A DNA stretch of 39,737 nt from Ophiothrix spiculata (Eukaryota; Echinodermata; Ophiuroidea; Amphilepidida; Ophiotrichidae), in assembly GCA_000969725.1 (NCBI GenBank), contig JXSR01S010335.1. One strand, written 5' to 3'. The notes beneath the pieces are model-generated. The model saw only the letters and a list, made by a program, of their open reading frames with translations. It searched no databases and was not told the DNA's origin. This document shows positions 1 through 10,494 of this stretch, piece by piece; position 1 is the stretch's first letter, and each line of letters opens with the position of its first letter. Position numbers and translations under genes: made by a program.

Positions 1-512
1 GGTGTGTGTGAGGTGAGCGACCAAAATAAAAAAGACACACATACCGTTGAAGAACCTTTAACTAATGATATACATAAGCAAATGACATGTTCAAGGGTGA
101 CGAATTCGGCTCCCAAATATAAAACCATTACTTTTACGTAATTTGTCACATCAGTAATAATTCAATTCAACTTACCTACCGATAAAAGTCTTAATTCTGA
201 TCTTCAAGTAAAAGTAGCAGTAAAGTACGCTATTTTAAGCCAGAAACTTAATTATTTCCAACGACAAACACAAAATTGTACGTCAAGTAAGTCGCCATTG
301 GATTCAGGTATCTAGCACATAGAAGTTCCTTCTAAATATGACGCACCATGACGCAACATCGGTGCAAGGACTATAGTCCTTGATCGGTGCAACAACTGAC
401 AGTACACTGAGGGCAACCAAATCGTTAAAAACGAGTGAAATTCACCTTTTTCCGTGCTTTAACCCAAAATATCAATTTTTTGAAAATTTGCTCAAGTCGT
501 CCTCTTATCAGA
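1..512. other. Unassigned AT-rich DNA
   Basis: I see no gene, RNA or repeat here beyond ordinary AT-rich sequence running into the microsatellite. The short open frames over 380-740 exist only because the trinucleotide repeat lacks stops. Confidence 0.4.
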
Positions 513-657
513 CCTCCTCCTCCTCCTCCTCCTCCTCCTCCTCATCATCATCATCATCGTCGTCGTCGTCGTCATTATCATCATCATTCATCATCATCAT
601 CGTTGTTATCATCATCGATGTTATTGTCATTATCTGTCACATCCTCTGACCTGACAT

Positions 658-699
<42 letters not shown>

Positions 700-713
700 G
701 TCGTCGTCGTCAT
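513..713 (+). repeat. TCC/TCA/TCG trinucleotide microsatellite
   Basis: Two TCN tracts (513-632 and 655-713) are separated by about 20 bases. Each is built in blocks: TCC, then TCA, then TCG, then TCA in the first; TCA then TCG in the second. Only the third base of the period changes between blocks. Translation gives Ser, His or Arg runs in different frames, so it is not evidence of a gene. Confidence 0.9.
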
Positions 714-1290
714 CTACGTGTATATATAGAAATCTCCTAACGTCTACTACTCCTCCTCAGGCTAGTCACTGGGTGAGTAAATCTGAATTGTGAGTTGGTT
801 GAGATGCAGTCTGGTAATGTGGCAATCGATCCAGGCTGTGCCCTGGTTAGGACACTTCAGGGCGTTTTAAAGTAACGTTTGTGACCGAAAAATTGAAATT
901 TTCACTTTTAAGGGCACAGTTAACCCCTCATTTCAGCGCATCATGCTTTGTCAACTACCGATATAATTAAATTCATATAACTTACGACGGTGGCCATGCC
1001 TCGTTACTGCCATATTTGATCAATTAACCTTCCACTTTGCTATGAATGAGGTTCACGCGTGAACCCCATCAGTTTTGGAATAGTACTATAAAGTGTTTCA
1101 CTTTAGGACCACTTTTGTTATTGTTTGAATAAAGGTAAAAATATGATTTTTGTAACATTTTCAATATTAATGCCAATGCAAATAGAAACACACGTAAAAT
1201 GTATCCTAAATTTGCGTTTTAGAAATCCCTAGCCCTAAATTTAGTCGCTTCTACCTGGGACCATCGTAGGTTTTATGGTCCCAGCTTCTA
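714..1290. other. No gene seen; small hairpin at 1,255-1,284
   Basis: AT-rich sequence without a supported gene. A perfect 10-bp inverted repeat (CTGGGACCAT / ATGGTCCCAG, 10-base loop) lies just before the LINE relic and could be part of it. Confidence 0.4.
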
Positions 1291-1440
1291 CTAAACAGAA
1301 AAACATTTTCTGACCATGGAGTTCGCTCCACTGGCCCCTTTCTTTGGAACTCCCTTCCAAAAACACTAAAACAACCCAGAACTATAAACATTTTCGCTGT
1401 ATATACATTAAAAAGATCCCTTATTCAAAAGTGCAACTAA
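1291..1440 (+). pseudogene. LINE reverse-transcriptase C-terminal relic
   Basis: The frame is open for 49 codons to a TAA at 1,438. It carries the pattern that ends many CR1/L2/Jockey-type LINE ORF2 proteins: a YG.RS-like stretch (HGVRSTGP), then LWNSLPK, then a basic tail ending TLKRSLIQKCN. In the family this is the extreme C-terminus after the reverse transcriptase domain. The rest of the element is not visible, so this is a 5'-truncated dead copy. The clade cannot be fixed from so short a piece, and chance resemblance is possible but less likely given the shared tail pattern. Confidence 0.6.
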
Positions 1441-2601
1441 ATTACTGATACAGTATTTTTCTAATTTTACATTTTCTTCTTTTTTTGTTTTGCGATTTTT
1501 GTGCTTTCGCCCTTGCCATGTCGTTTGTATAGTATGGCACAGATATATAGCCCGAGACAAGGTTAAGTACTGACCGCAATACTTAAGTGTCTTCAGCGGG
1601 GATAAATGACAGTGGTGAGACCATTTTTCCGATGTGTCCGTGTCTTTGACCTTCAAGTGACTCTTGCAAATGGAAATTCATACTCTTAATGTCTGGAACT
1701 TGGACATTTCATACTTCACAGTGACAAATGGTCGATATTTTGTTTGATGAATTAATTCCTTCTGCTGATTTAAATTTTGTTATTAATGAAGTTCATGTTA
1801 AGAAACTGTGCAGATATTGATGCTCAACTGTTTTACTAACAATGATTGAATATATGAATCTCATCCAAAATACCTTCGACAACAGCTACCGCATACCAGC
1901 ATACTGTTCAATCATTCAATATGAAAGTTGTCCACTTGTTAAGACGAGTATCAAGTATTTTATAACAATAAAGCTGTCCAACTAACAGTGATGAAATACT
2001 GTCCATTTTTCTCCCATTCAAATGGAGGTTTGCAAAGTAAACAATGCTTATATTTCAAGTAATGAAGTTATGAAAGTATTTAATAATACGGCTGACAGTA
2101 GATCTTCAATTTCGAATTTGAATATATGTCATGATATATAGTTTGCCAAAAAAAAGAAGAAAAAAAGAAACACTGAAAGAATATGTTTATGTAAATAAAC
2201 ATAAATTCTCTATCATAGCAGTTCAAGAAAACAATTCTCTTGACTATTTTAACCTTATACTGCCTTTAACCTTCAAACACTTAACAGAATTGACTCATGT
2301 GTTGGAGGTATCGGATTTTATACAACAAAAGACATTAACTATAAATTAAGGAAAGATCTTTGCTGAATCATTTTTTATTAAAACTAACCAGTCTAGTAAT
2401 AAAAACCTAAATGTTGGTGCTATATATAATTAAAAATATCATCATAGCATAAATGACTATAACAATCAATTTGAAACAATTTAAAAAAAATGCACTTGAA
2501 ATGAACAATTGTATTTATCATTGTTTATTAGGAGATTGTAACATCGACATGAAAAAAGGAAAAATGAATTGATGGTTTAAAGAATCTTATATGTATTTAA
2601 A
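1441..2601. other. Unassigned AT-rich DNA
   Basis: I see no coding signal, RNA gene or clear repeat. The short open frames (for example around 2,131-2,349) are lysine, asparagine and isoleucine rich, as expected from AT-rich sequence. Confidence 0.4.
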
Positions 2602-2927
2602 GGTGTAGGTTCCGATCACATTCTCATCCCCCTGGGCTCAACTGGAAGTAGTATATTTTTAGATACCATATCAAAGCCCATATTTTTCTGATTCTAAATC
2701 CAAAATTTCACCTCCAAATTCTCTATACTCTCGGAGATATAGCATAAAATGTAAAATTATTGGTATACCTATTTTCTATTTTTTTTTGCAGGGTTGCATA
2801 CTTTCTTTTGCCTCTCAAGAGAAAACAAGAAGCAATCTGAGGTTAAAATTCCACAATATGCATTCCAGAGGTCAAGGTCAATCGGTTAAAACTAAATTAC
2901 ACATATGCTAAGATGGGAACCTACACC
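2602..2927. mobile_element. MITE-like element with 16-bp terminal inverted repeats
   Basis: The left end GGTGTAGGTTCCGATC is matched in inverted orientation by GATGGGAACCTACACC at the right end, with one mismatch over 16 bp. The 326-bp interior has no open frame. Length, TIRs and lack of coding content fit a non-autonomous DNA transposon. No target-site duplication is clear, so the superfamily is unknown. Confidence 0.6.
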
Positions 2928-3994
2928 ATTAATTATATCCACAAATTCTTCGCGTATCACTAAAAAGAATGAAACATTAATTGACAATATCTTTACCAAT
3001 GATACAAAAATACAAATGTCAGTGGCGTCGTATTATTAGACAGACATGCACAAGTTACCACTTGCCAACTTTTACTTTAACAGATACAGCAGTAAGCAAT
3101 AAAAATAAACATCAAAAGAAATGAAATATCTCCAGTGCTTATACAAAATAAATCTTATATGAATAAGATAAATTGAAAAAAAGTATTAAAAATCAATGAT
3201 GTCAATGCTAAGTTCGTGGAGACTTAAACTATGATACTAGATTCATTCATACCTTGAAAGGAAAATATGTAGAACTACAACAACAACTAAACATACGTGG
3301 ATTAGCGAAATGACCAATGAAAAGTAATCTATTATATCAGACAAAATGCATATTTTTAAATATATAATTTGAAGGTGATTACACAGTAACGGAGTATGCA
3401 TCACCATTAGAATTAGCATTATAACTATTCACAGTCTGACAGTTGGAAAAAAATTGGCTCAGAAGAAATGTGTAAAAAAGCTAATAAATGCAAATTTTTC
3501 ATTTTGATCTTGATCCCCTTAACCTTTGATTTGAAGCGACTTCATATTTGTACTTTTTGTAGTTATACTGGAACTTAACTCCGGACAGTGCGGGATACAG
3601 GGATAATTATTGTCTATTCCGATTACTCAACCAATATTTGTCAAGTTTAGCTAACTTCGTTGCACCATTTCTCATATATAGGCCTAATTACTGTTCCTTG
3701 AGCTTCACGTCTAAAACCTTTGTGTTGCAAGGTTAACAAACTTTTGAATATTTTTTTTTTTTGAGGAAAGTACGTCAGAAGGTATATTTGAAGCCAGCGA
3801 TCTTGGACATCAATTAAGATCTGTACATTATAATTTAATACGTTGCGGGTTTGCAAAGTAACCCATCAAAGAAAAACGTGAATTCAACGTATAAAAGTGC
3901 TACTATATCCTTTTACGGCCTATGATTAGAGGATGGTTTAAAACCAAATTAACTTGTCCAGTGATGCAATTTGAACCCGTGATTCAAACATATT
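2928..3994. other. Unassigned AT-rich DNA
   Basis: No gene or RNA can be supported. One AGGCCTA motif occurs near 3,679, and there is a short T-run near 3,751. Confidence 0.4.
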
Positions 3995-4162
3995 GGCCCG
4001 TATTCCAGAAAGATGTTTAGCTAAACCATTGTTTAACTGAGCATCAACTGTCCAGGAATGATACGCATCATTGCAGCTTTCAAGCAGAATAGTTCAATAA
4101 GTCGTGCTGTTGACGAGAAATAAAACCTTGATTTAGCTAAACACCTTTCTGGAATACGGGCC
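3995..4162. mobile_element. Short palindromic MITE, ends GGCCCGTATTCC
   Basis: The ends form a 31-bp inverted repeat with one mismatch (GGCCCGTATTCCAGAAAG... at the left, its complement at the right). The element is 168 bp and non-coding. It would fold into a stem with a loop of about 100 bases. I could not define a target-site duplication. Confidence 0.75.
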
Positions 4163-4208
4163 ATAGTCTTTAGGACCATCTAAATATTTCTGTTTTTTAA
4201 ACCAGACT

Positions 4209-4334
4209 ATGGTCGCAATACTTCGTACGAACAGTTTTAGTCCGTCTAGAAGGACCGCTTGCTGCTCGCTTAGCTTGTTGGCCATGGTCCTTCTAGACGG
4301 ACTAAACACTGTTCGTACGAAGTATTTTGACCAT
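4209..4334. repeat. Near-perfect hairpin, about 48-bp arms
   Basis: Arms 4,209-4,256 and 4,286-4,334 are inverted copies with about one mismatch and one single-base indel, around a 29-base loop. Both arms include TCCGTCTAGAAGGACC or its complement. Open frames on both strands are products of the symmetry. It may be a MITE or a recent inverted duplication, and it lies 46 bp after the previous palindrome. Confidence 0.85.
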
Positions 4335-5049
4335 CGTCTAATCCTCTTTCTGAATCCAAACATTTCACTTATCATGCTTATTCCTGTTTGCTGATAAACA
4401 CGATAACGTACAAAAGTTTCACATTTTGAACGTGTGCTAAACGGACCACCACCGTATGGATAACGAATTAAACGTATACATAATATACGTTTGACAGTTA
4501 TTTCCATTGAACCTGATTTAAAACCTTGCGTATTCTATAGAAAATACCTCTTTTATTGAGGGTTAGATCATCGTATTTTGTTGAAAATAGTTGAGCATTA
4601 TACGGCTTTTTAGTTTTGTTCTCTGAACCTATCCCCTCCAAATATAATCTTTCCATCACCAATATGCGCTTGGTGACAGGAATAAAATAAAAATCTACTA
4701 TAGTTTACTTCAATTTGCTTTTTATCCCATCTCTCTATCTCTAGGATAAATCGTTTTCGAGAAACCTTGCGCGCCGCGATGATCGTCAAACTTCAGTTTT
4801 GAAAATCGGTAATTTAGCCTAGAAACACTGTTTTTAAGTTTTTGTATATCTTAGAAACACTGTTTTGCTTTTATCATATGTTAGATAATAAGAGATTGAA
4901 TTTTCACTGATTTTGAAACTTAGAGATCAACAGCAAAATTAGTTTCGAGATATAGAATTTTAAAGCCGAAAAAGTTAAATATCACAGCTTGAAAAAACAA
5001 TAAAATACATATACATTTGTATGAAATAAAACAATAAATTTCGCTCGCG
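4335..5049. other. Unassigned AT-rich DNA
   Basis: No gene, RNA or convincing repeat is seen. TTAGAAACACTGTTTT occurs twice near 4,819-4,866 as a short local duplication. Confidence 0.4.
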
Positions 5050-5180
5050 AAGTTATATTTTCGACCATAACTTTTGAACGGAAGTTCTGATTGTTGTCAA
5101 ACAAGGTAATTTTGTCCTGAATTTCAATTTGCAATTTTTATTTTTAGCCTTTCGAAACCCATATTCCCCCTTAAAAATCC
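5050..5180 (+). repeat. Dispersed copy of the giant palindrome's outer end
   Basis: The segment containing GTTATATTTTCGACCATAAC matches 16,005-16,135 in the same order: CATAACTTTTGAA, then a TTG-TCAAACAA block, then AATTTC, then TTTTTAGCC/TTTTTGGCC, then CCTTAAAAAT/CCTTAAAG. Divergence is substantial, so this is an old copy. It shows that the outer end of the palindrome belongs to a dispersed repeat family. Confidence 0.5.
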
Positions 5181-5871
5181 TTGGAAAAATACAGGGACGT
5201 CTGTCACGTGCCTGTATTCCAGCACGCATGGGAGAGCTAGAGTATGGTGTACGTCTGGAAAAATTAGGTCTTATGTCTGTGTGCAATAGATATAATTATC
5301 TTGCTATTTCTTTTATTACCAAGTGTTTTTACTGCAAACATGATTTAAATGTCGCTTAAATTCTCCCACTCTTATGCCAGAACTGCCAGATACTGTCTTC
5401 AATCGTTTTCCAGTCTATTTTGATCAACTTCCCCTATAAGTTTTGTTGTAACCCTCAAAGTCATTTGTATTGGTAATTGATTTTGAGGCTATTCCCACCA
5501 TGCCTCCCTATGCATAGGATAAATACCCTGCTATGCTTATACCCACACATGTGGGTGTGGGTATAAGGGAAGTTTAAAATCGATTTAACCCATTTTTGCG
5601 CATGATAATATACTTTGGCGATCATCTTGGATCCTAAAATGGGCGCAATATGGATTTCAACACACGTTGACCTTTATTTAGGCATTTAGGGAGAATTGTG
5701 TTTGTTGTAATGTAATCATCATAGTCGTTTTACAATGATAGTTTTGCAAATGTTCTGTTGATTATTTTAGAATGTTAGGCATTTAAAGTGGTGTTTTTGT
5801 CAATTTTAATGAAAATATGCTATTTTGGCGGCCATTTTGAATTTGAAACATGCATATGACCTAATTTTTAA
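5181..5871. other. Unassigned DNA upstream of the candidate exon
   Basis: A GC-richer patch at 5,190-5,270 is open in more than one frame but has no convincing splice pair, so I do not call it an exon. The rest is non-coding apart from the hairpin at 5,536-5,567. Confidence 0.35.
5536..5567. repeat. Perfect 13-bp-arm hairpin
   Basis: CTTATACCCACAC is followed, after six bases, by its exact complement GTGTGGGTATAAG. It is too short for a microRNA precursor by itself, and no run of Ts follows it. Confidence 0.7.
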
Positions 5872-6215
5872 CCATGGGACCAACGGCTGAACGTGACTTC
5901 CGAACCACGGAATGTGATCACAGCCCCGCCCGAGCCCTTTCTGTCCACTGAGCTCAGTGGTTCTGTCGTGTTTTCACACTCACTTGAGTTGCCGGGAGCC
6001 CGGATTTTAGTGGGGTCCGTCAATAATGACACATATATATCACATGGTTTGATTGGGAGGCACAGGCATGAAGATCTAGCAACACTGATTTTCAGTGGTT
6101 CCCGCGCTCGATCAGCTTCAGACAAAAAGGTGTCTCAGTCATTCCCCGGGAGTATTTCTCTTTCCTTCGAGGATTTACCAACTTTCCCCGTTTCCTACTT
6201 AGTGGTAGATGTAAC
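5872..6215 (+). CDS. Candidate penultimate exon of an unrecognised gene
   Basis: The frame is open from just after a TAA at 5,869 through 6,215. The stretch is clearly richer in G and C than its surroundings. It ends at AAC|GTAAGTA, a near-consensus splice donor at 6,216, which cuts a codon after its second base (phase 2). The next in-frame codon in the intron is a stop, so the open frame ends almost exactly at the donor. The frame has no ATG, so the true 5' edge should be a splice acceptor. The best candidates are the AGs at 5,952 or 5,957, after a pyrimidine-rich stretch; 5,923 is weaker. The peptide (for example LELPGARILVGSVNNDTYIS, then ISLSFEDLPTFPVSYLVVDV) looks soluble with alternating hydrophobic strands. 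I do not recognise the family and found no membrane segment. Earlier exons are not identified and may lie upstream of the window. Confidence 0.42.
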
Positions 6216-6324
6216 GTAAGTAGGCCTATATTTATTGCAATGTTTTTGTTTTTAAAATATGAAAAAAACAACAACTGTAAAACGTTTAAAAATGTATAAA
6301 AAGCTTATAAACAATGTTTTACCC

Positions 6325-6469
6325 GGGGGGGGGGGGGGGATCCCCTGTCGAATACGACCTAAACGATATCATCCTTTGCTGTCATAAACATACATTCGAA
6401 AAAATCGTAAGTGCCAGCTTCAGGGGGATCAGTGTGCCCTGTCAAAGTCAGAAGGTAAGGGGGGGGGGG
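6325..6469 (+). repeat. Two poly-G runs
   Basis: Runs of 15 G (6,325-6,339) and 11 G (6,459-6,469) bracket a short non-coding stretch in the candidate intron. Both are prone to length error and to G-quadruplex formation. Confidence 0.8.
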
Positions 6470-6604
6470 TGTCGTTGCCATCTCGGAGTATTATAAATCG
6501 AGATTTCGAAAAATATTTGCATGGTATGGATCTAAAACTTGCAGAACATCTTAGAAACACCATTTCCCTTCTTTATAAGCAAAAAAAAACCGGGTAAAAA
6601 ATAA

Positions 6605-7077
6605 ACAATGCACATGATGGTGAGGTCATTTTTAGACCAAAATGGGTAATTTTGGCCCTAAGGTCCAAACATCATGTTTTTGGCTCTTAATTTTACGAAA
6701 AATATGAACTAAATTTTGCTTTGGTAAAATTTTGAAACATTTTAACTTTTTTTAGAATCTATAAACCAATATCTAGGATCGCATTTCTCATTTTTTTTAT
6801 ATTTTTATCTTATTTTTAGAAATATTGTCAAAAATAGGTCAAAAAGGTGTAACTTTTGTCAAAAGCGGTGGGTAGTTTGACATTTTACCAAAGCAAAATT
6901 TAGTTAGCATTCCCGTAAAATTGTGGACCAAAAACATGTTCAATATGCAAATCCGCTTCTAGAAATATATAGTTTGATTTGGATTTAATTATCTGTTGCT
7001 GAGTTACAGAGCAAAAACCATTTCTGAAAACGAAGGGATGTCAGGGTCCTTAAATTGGCAAGATTACCATGTATATT
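6605..7077. mobile_element. Palindromic repeat, first copy
   Basis: Sequence from about 6,665 to 6,740 recurs inverted at about 6,875-6,950, sharing GCTTTGGTAAAATT / TTTTACCAAAGC and CATGTTTTTGG / CCAAAAACATG. The part from 6,711 to 7,077 recurs directly at 7,696-8,067. It is non-coding and inside the candidate intron. The left end, CACATGATGGTGAGGTCATT, resembles the ends at 7,181 and 9,893, so these elements form one family. Confidence 0.6.
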
Positions 7078-7297
7078 AAAAAAAACCGTTAATTTTAATA
7101 CTTTAAAGTTTATTTTGTACCATAACTTTTAAACAAAGTGCTCAAAGTTACATTTCCAGAAAGGAATTTTCACAAGGAACATGATGGTGATATTGATTTT
7201 TGACCAAAAATCACATTTTTGGAGAAAATCACAAAAAAGACATTTTCTGGCCATTTGGGCTTCCATCCAAGCTAAAAATAACATTAAAAAAAAAAAT

Positions 7298-7696
7298 ACT
7301 TCTGAATGGGAATTTTAAGTTAAAACACCCATTCAAATGTTGCGTCATTTTTATTTTTGAGGATTTTGACAAATTTTTTGGTTCATCCTTCATGTAAGAC
7401 ATCATGAACTTAGTCTAGCATGAGATCTGTTTGTTTAAAACACATGTATTGATTATTTAGTGATAAGTCTTTTGAAGCAGTCTAGCTCATGAATATCTTA
7501 CACGAAGGAAACACCAATTTTTTGAATTATATGCTAAATAAGGTCAAAAAATGACCAAAAATGGAAAAAAGTGAGTTTTTTTTACCTTATTATGCATGAA
7601 AATCAAAAAATTGGCCAAAATCCTAAAAAAATAAAAATGACTCGGACTCAACATCTAAGCGGGTGTTTTAAATTAAAATTCCCATTCTAAAGTCAT
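7298..7696. repeat. Long imperfect hairpin
   Basis: GAATGGGAATTTTAAGTTAA near 7,306 is matched inverted near 7,665-7,690. Homology continues inward (for example CATGTAAGACATCATGAACTTAGTC against its complement near 7,490) to a centre near 7,450-7,470. Arms are about 150-190 bp with indels. Probably a relative of the neighbouring palindromic elements. Confidence 0.6.
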
Positions 7697-8067
7697 TTTG
7701 CTTTGGTAAAATTTCGAAACATTTTCTTTTTTTAGAATCATAAACCAATATCTAGGATCGCATTTCTCAATTTTTTTTTATTTTTTTTTATTTTTTGAAA
7801 TATTGCCAAAAATAGGTCAAAAAGTGTTATTTTTGCCAAAAGCGGTGGGTAGTTTGACATTTTACCTATGCATTTTACCAAAGCAAAATTTAGTTAGCAT
7901 TCCCGTAAAATTGTGGGCCAAAAACATGTTCAGTATGCAAATCCGCTTCTAGAAATATATAGTTTGATTTGGATTTAATTATCTGTTGCTGAGTTACAGA
8001 GCAAAAACCATTTCTGAAAACAAAGGGTTGTCAGGGTCCTTAAATTGGCAAGATTAGCATGTATATT
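7696..8067 (+). repeat. Second copy of the 6,711-7,077 repeat
   Basis: About 370 bp closely matches 6,711-7,077, from TTTTGCTTTGGTAAAATTTC to GGCAAGATTAGCATGTATAT. This copy lacks the outer left arm, so its palindrome is truncated and abuts the hairpin to its left. Confidence 0.8.
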
Positions 8068-8099
8068 GAAAAAACGTTTTAAAGAGTTCAATTTCAAGT

Positions 8100-8510
8100 T
8101 TCAAGCAAGTCTCTTTACTTGAATCAATCTTCAAGTGATCCAAAGCTATACAAACTGTGTCGTTTGAATCAAAAGGTTTTGTTTTTGAGATGTTTTAAAT
8201 ATTGTAAAGTCGTTTTTACTTAGAAATCAAAAATAAAACATAAAAAGATTCGAAGCAATTCTTTTTTACTTTGTCGTTTGAACCACAATGTTTTGTTTTC
8301 AATTAAAATATTAAAACAAATCAAACTAAGAGATCTAAAGCTATATCGTTTGAACCAACAAAAGGTTTTGTTTTTAGAAGAAATTGAATTGAATTGAATT
8401 AAACTGTACATTTTAAGCAAATCTTTTTTACTTTAAAAAGCCTTCGAGTAATCTAAAGCTATCCAAACTGAGCCGTTTGAAACAAAAGGTTTTGTTTTCA
8501 AATAAAAAAA
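8100..8510 (+). repeat. Degenerate tandem repeat, about 4 units
   Basis: Each unit of roughly 100-120 bp contains a variant of ATCTAAAGCTAT, then TCGTTTGAA, then AAAAGGTTTTGTTTT. Copies start near 8,130, 8,245, 8,325 and 8,445 and are strongly diverged, so the array is old. Confidence 0.6.
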
Positions 8511-8519
8511 CCAATCTCT

Positions 8520-9600
8520 CTTAGTTTTTTCACCAAAAGTCTTTGATGAGATTTTTCAAATTCAGAAATGGTGCCAATTAATATTCTCAATTTTTCAGAT
8601 TTTGAAAAGTTCCAAGTTGGTGACAACTTGATAACAATTTAATATGCAAAGATCTGATAAGGGGGACTGATGTCTTGGGGTATATATTTCGGTAAAGACA
8701 AAAATCAAGTAGAAAATTTAAATTGGAAACCAAAAGTAACCAAATTACGAAACATTAAGCCGCTGGAGAGCCAGAAAGCTAACCTATATGGAAACTTAGC
8801 AATTCCAGCACCTGCAATTTCTTCAGACAAATAGAGCTCACTCACTTTTTTATAGTATGCAAATATAACAAGCAATTCTGGTCTAGATTTTCATATTTTA
8901 TTATCCATGCTACAAAACACAATCAATTTAAAATATCACTTGACAAAATTATTCTCGGATGGAATATTGAATAAAAGCCTTACGTGTTTGCAAATATTAT
9001 GATTGAACTAGCAGCCTTTGCTGTTTATAAATCAAAGATTATATATATGAGACTAAAAAATATCTCCAATTACTTTGTTACTTATGCCGGAAATCAAAAA
9101 TTTGTATGATCTTGCCATCAAGTCTACAAAATAAAAATAAGAGCAGAAATTCAGACAAAGGAATTGCAAGATTGCATGCTCTATTGGAATGTAGAATTTT
9201 AAGATAAAATAGTTAAGGTACTTATAAAAAGAAGATGTCAAAATTACCGTATATATTGTTTATAAAGAACATGTGAGAAAATAATAAGAACTAAGAATAA
9301 AGGCAATAGCTATACCTCCTCGACGTAGAAAGATAAAAACAAAATCTTGAGTTTTTGAAACTATTACTCATAGACAGTTTTGCTAGACAACATATTGAGA
9401 CCATTTTGAACAAAATCGGACACTTTTGAAATGTTTGACTCCAATATAATAGGCCAACACATGTGACCCATGAATTGATCTATCAAGTTTGGGATACTTT
9501 GGTGAAAAAATGTAGACCTATCCTTTATTTTCTGGATACGTTCACATCCGTCTCACATATATAAATTTTCATGATGATTTTTTCTAATTATATTAATTTT
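8520..9600. other. Intronic AT-rich DNA, nothing recognised
   Basis: No open frame with coding character, RNA gene or clear repeat is seen between the tandem repeat and the acceptor at 9,613. Confidence 0.4.
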
Positions 9601-9613
9601 GATTGACTTTCAG

Positions 9614-9785
9614 ACAGAAGATTCAGTGTCGGGATGTAAAGGACGCACCTAATATCGAAGTATCATACTGTAGTCGAGGCACCATAATCTTCGTGGACTC
9701 TCTACGTCTTCTTTACTTTAATACGTATAGCAACGTTTCCGTAGCAATGTCACGCTTAGATCGACTGGTAGCTTTCACCAGTTAA
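9614..9785 (+). CDS. Candidate terminal exon of the same gene
   Basis: A pyrimidine-containing tract and acceptor, TTTTGATTGACTTTCAG, precede this exon, with a plausible branch site (CTAAT) about 35 bases upstream. The first base completes the codon split at 6,215 (AC + A = Thr), so the two exons join in frame. The reading then continues 56 codons to a TAA at 9,783. The joined junction reads VVDVT-QKIQCRDVKDAP. The C-terminal peptide ends NVSVAMSRLDRLVAFTS. The intron would be 3,398 bp and is filled with palindromic repeats. No AATAAA is visible in the next 150 bases. Function is unknown. The alternative is two unrelated open stretches that happen to match in phase, a one-in-three chance before splice strength is considered. 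Confidence 0.42.
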
Positions 9786-9892
9786 TGCTGGAATAGACCT
9801 TCAACTATCATAATCAGTTTTTTTCTCTATTTCTCTAACTAATTGCATAAACCATGTAAAAATATACATTTTTAGGAGCGGATTTTAACCCT

Positions 9893-10383
9893 GAACATGA
9901 TGGTGGTGTCAGTTTTTGACCACAAATGTCAATTTTGGCCAAAAATGCCAAAACATTTTGCCCCAAAAATTTCTGGAAAGGCTAACAAAAATTTGCATTC
10001 GTGAAATTTTGAATTGTGGAATTTAGAAACGAATCTAAAAACAAATGTCTAGGAAGGTTTTTTTGATTTTGATCTTAGTTTTTTAAAAATGCTTAAAATA
10101 GGTCAACAAATGTCAACAATCCCACCGCTGCCACCAAAATGGCAATATGTGGCCTATTCTGGGCAATTTTTCAAAAAAATAAGATAAAAATCAAAAATTT
10201 GAGAAAACCCTTCGTAGACATTTGTTTTTAGATTCTAAAATGCAAAAAAGTTCAACATTTCACAAATGCAAATTAAGTTAGGCTTTCCAGAAATTTTTGG
10301 GGCAAAAAAATATGTTTTTTGGCATTTTTTTGCCAAAATTGACAATTTTTGTCGAAAACTGATAGGCCTATCATCATCATGAT
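9893..10383. mobile_element. Palindromic MITE-like element, about 490 bp
   Basis: The two halves are inverted copies: arms of about 210-230 bp (9,893-10,102 and 10,152-10,383) around a 50-base centre. Matching pairs include ACAAATGTCTAGGAAGG / CCTTCGTAGACATTTGT and TTTCTGGAAAGGCTAAC / the TTAGGCTTTCCAGAAA block. The left end, CATGATGGTGGTGTCAGTTT, links it to the intronic elements at 6,605 and 7,181. No coding content. Confidence 0.75.
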
Positions 10384-10494
10384 CAAGTTAAAATACGCTT
10401 CTACAAATGTATACTTTTATATAGTTTATGCAGTTAGTTTCAGCCATTTGAAGGTCTACCCCAGCCTTAAAAACACACAGTTGATGTGGAAATA

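Noticed and set aside
4133-4507. 124-codon minus-strand frame over 4,133-4,507
   Set aside because: It crosses the near-perfect hairpin at 4,209-4,334, which gives mirrored open frames. No domain is visible.
5190-5270. Possible upstream exon of the 5,872-9,785 gene
   Set aside because: Open in more than one frame and on both strands, with no convincing acceptor-donor pair.
5536-5567. Possible microRNA hairpin
   Set aside because: A 13-bp stem is too short for a precursor, and the flanks do not extend the pairing.
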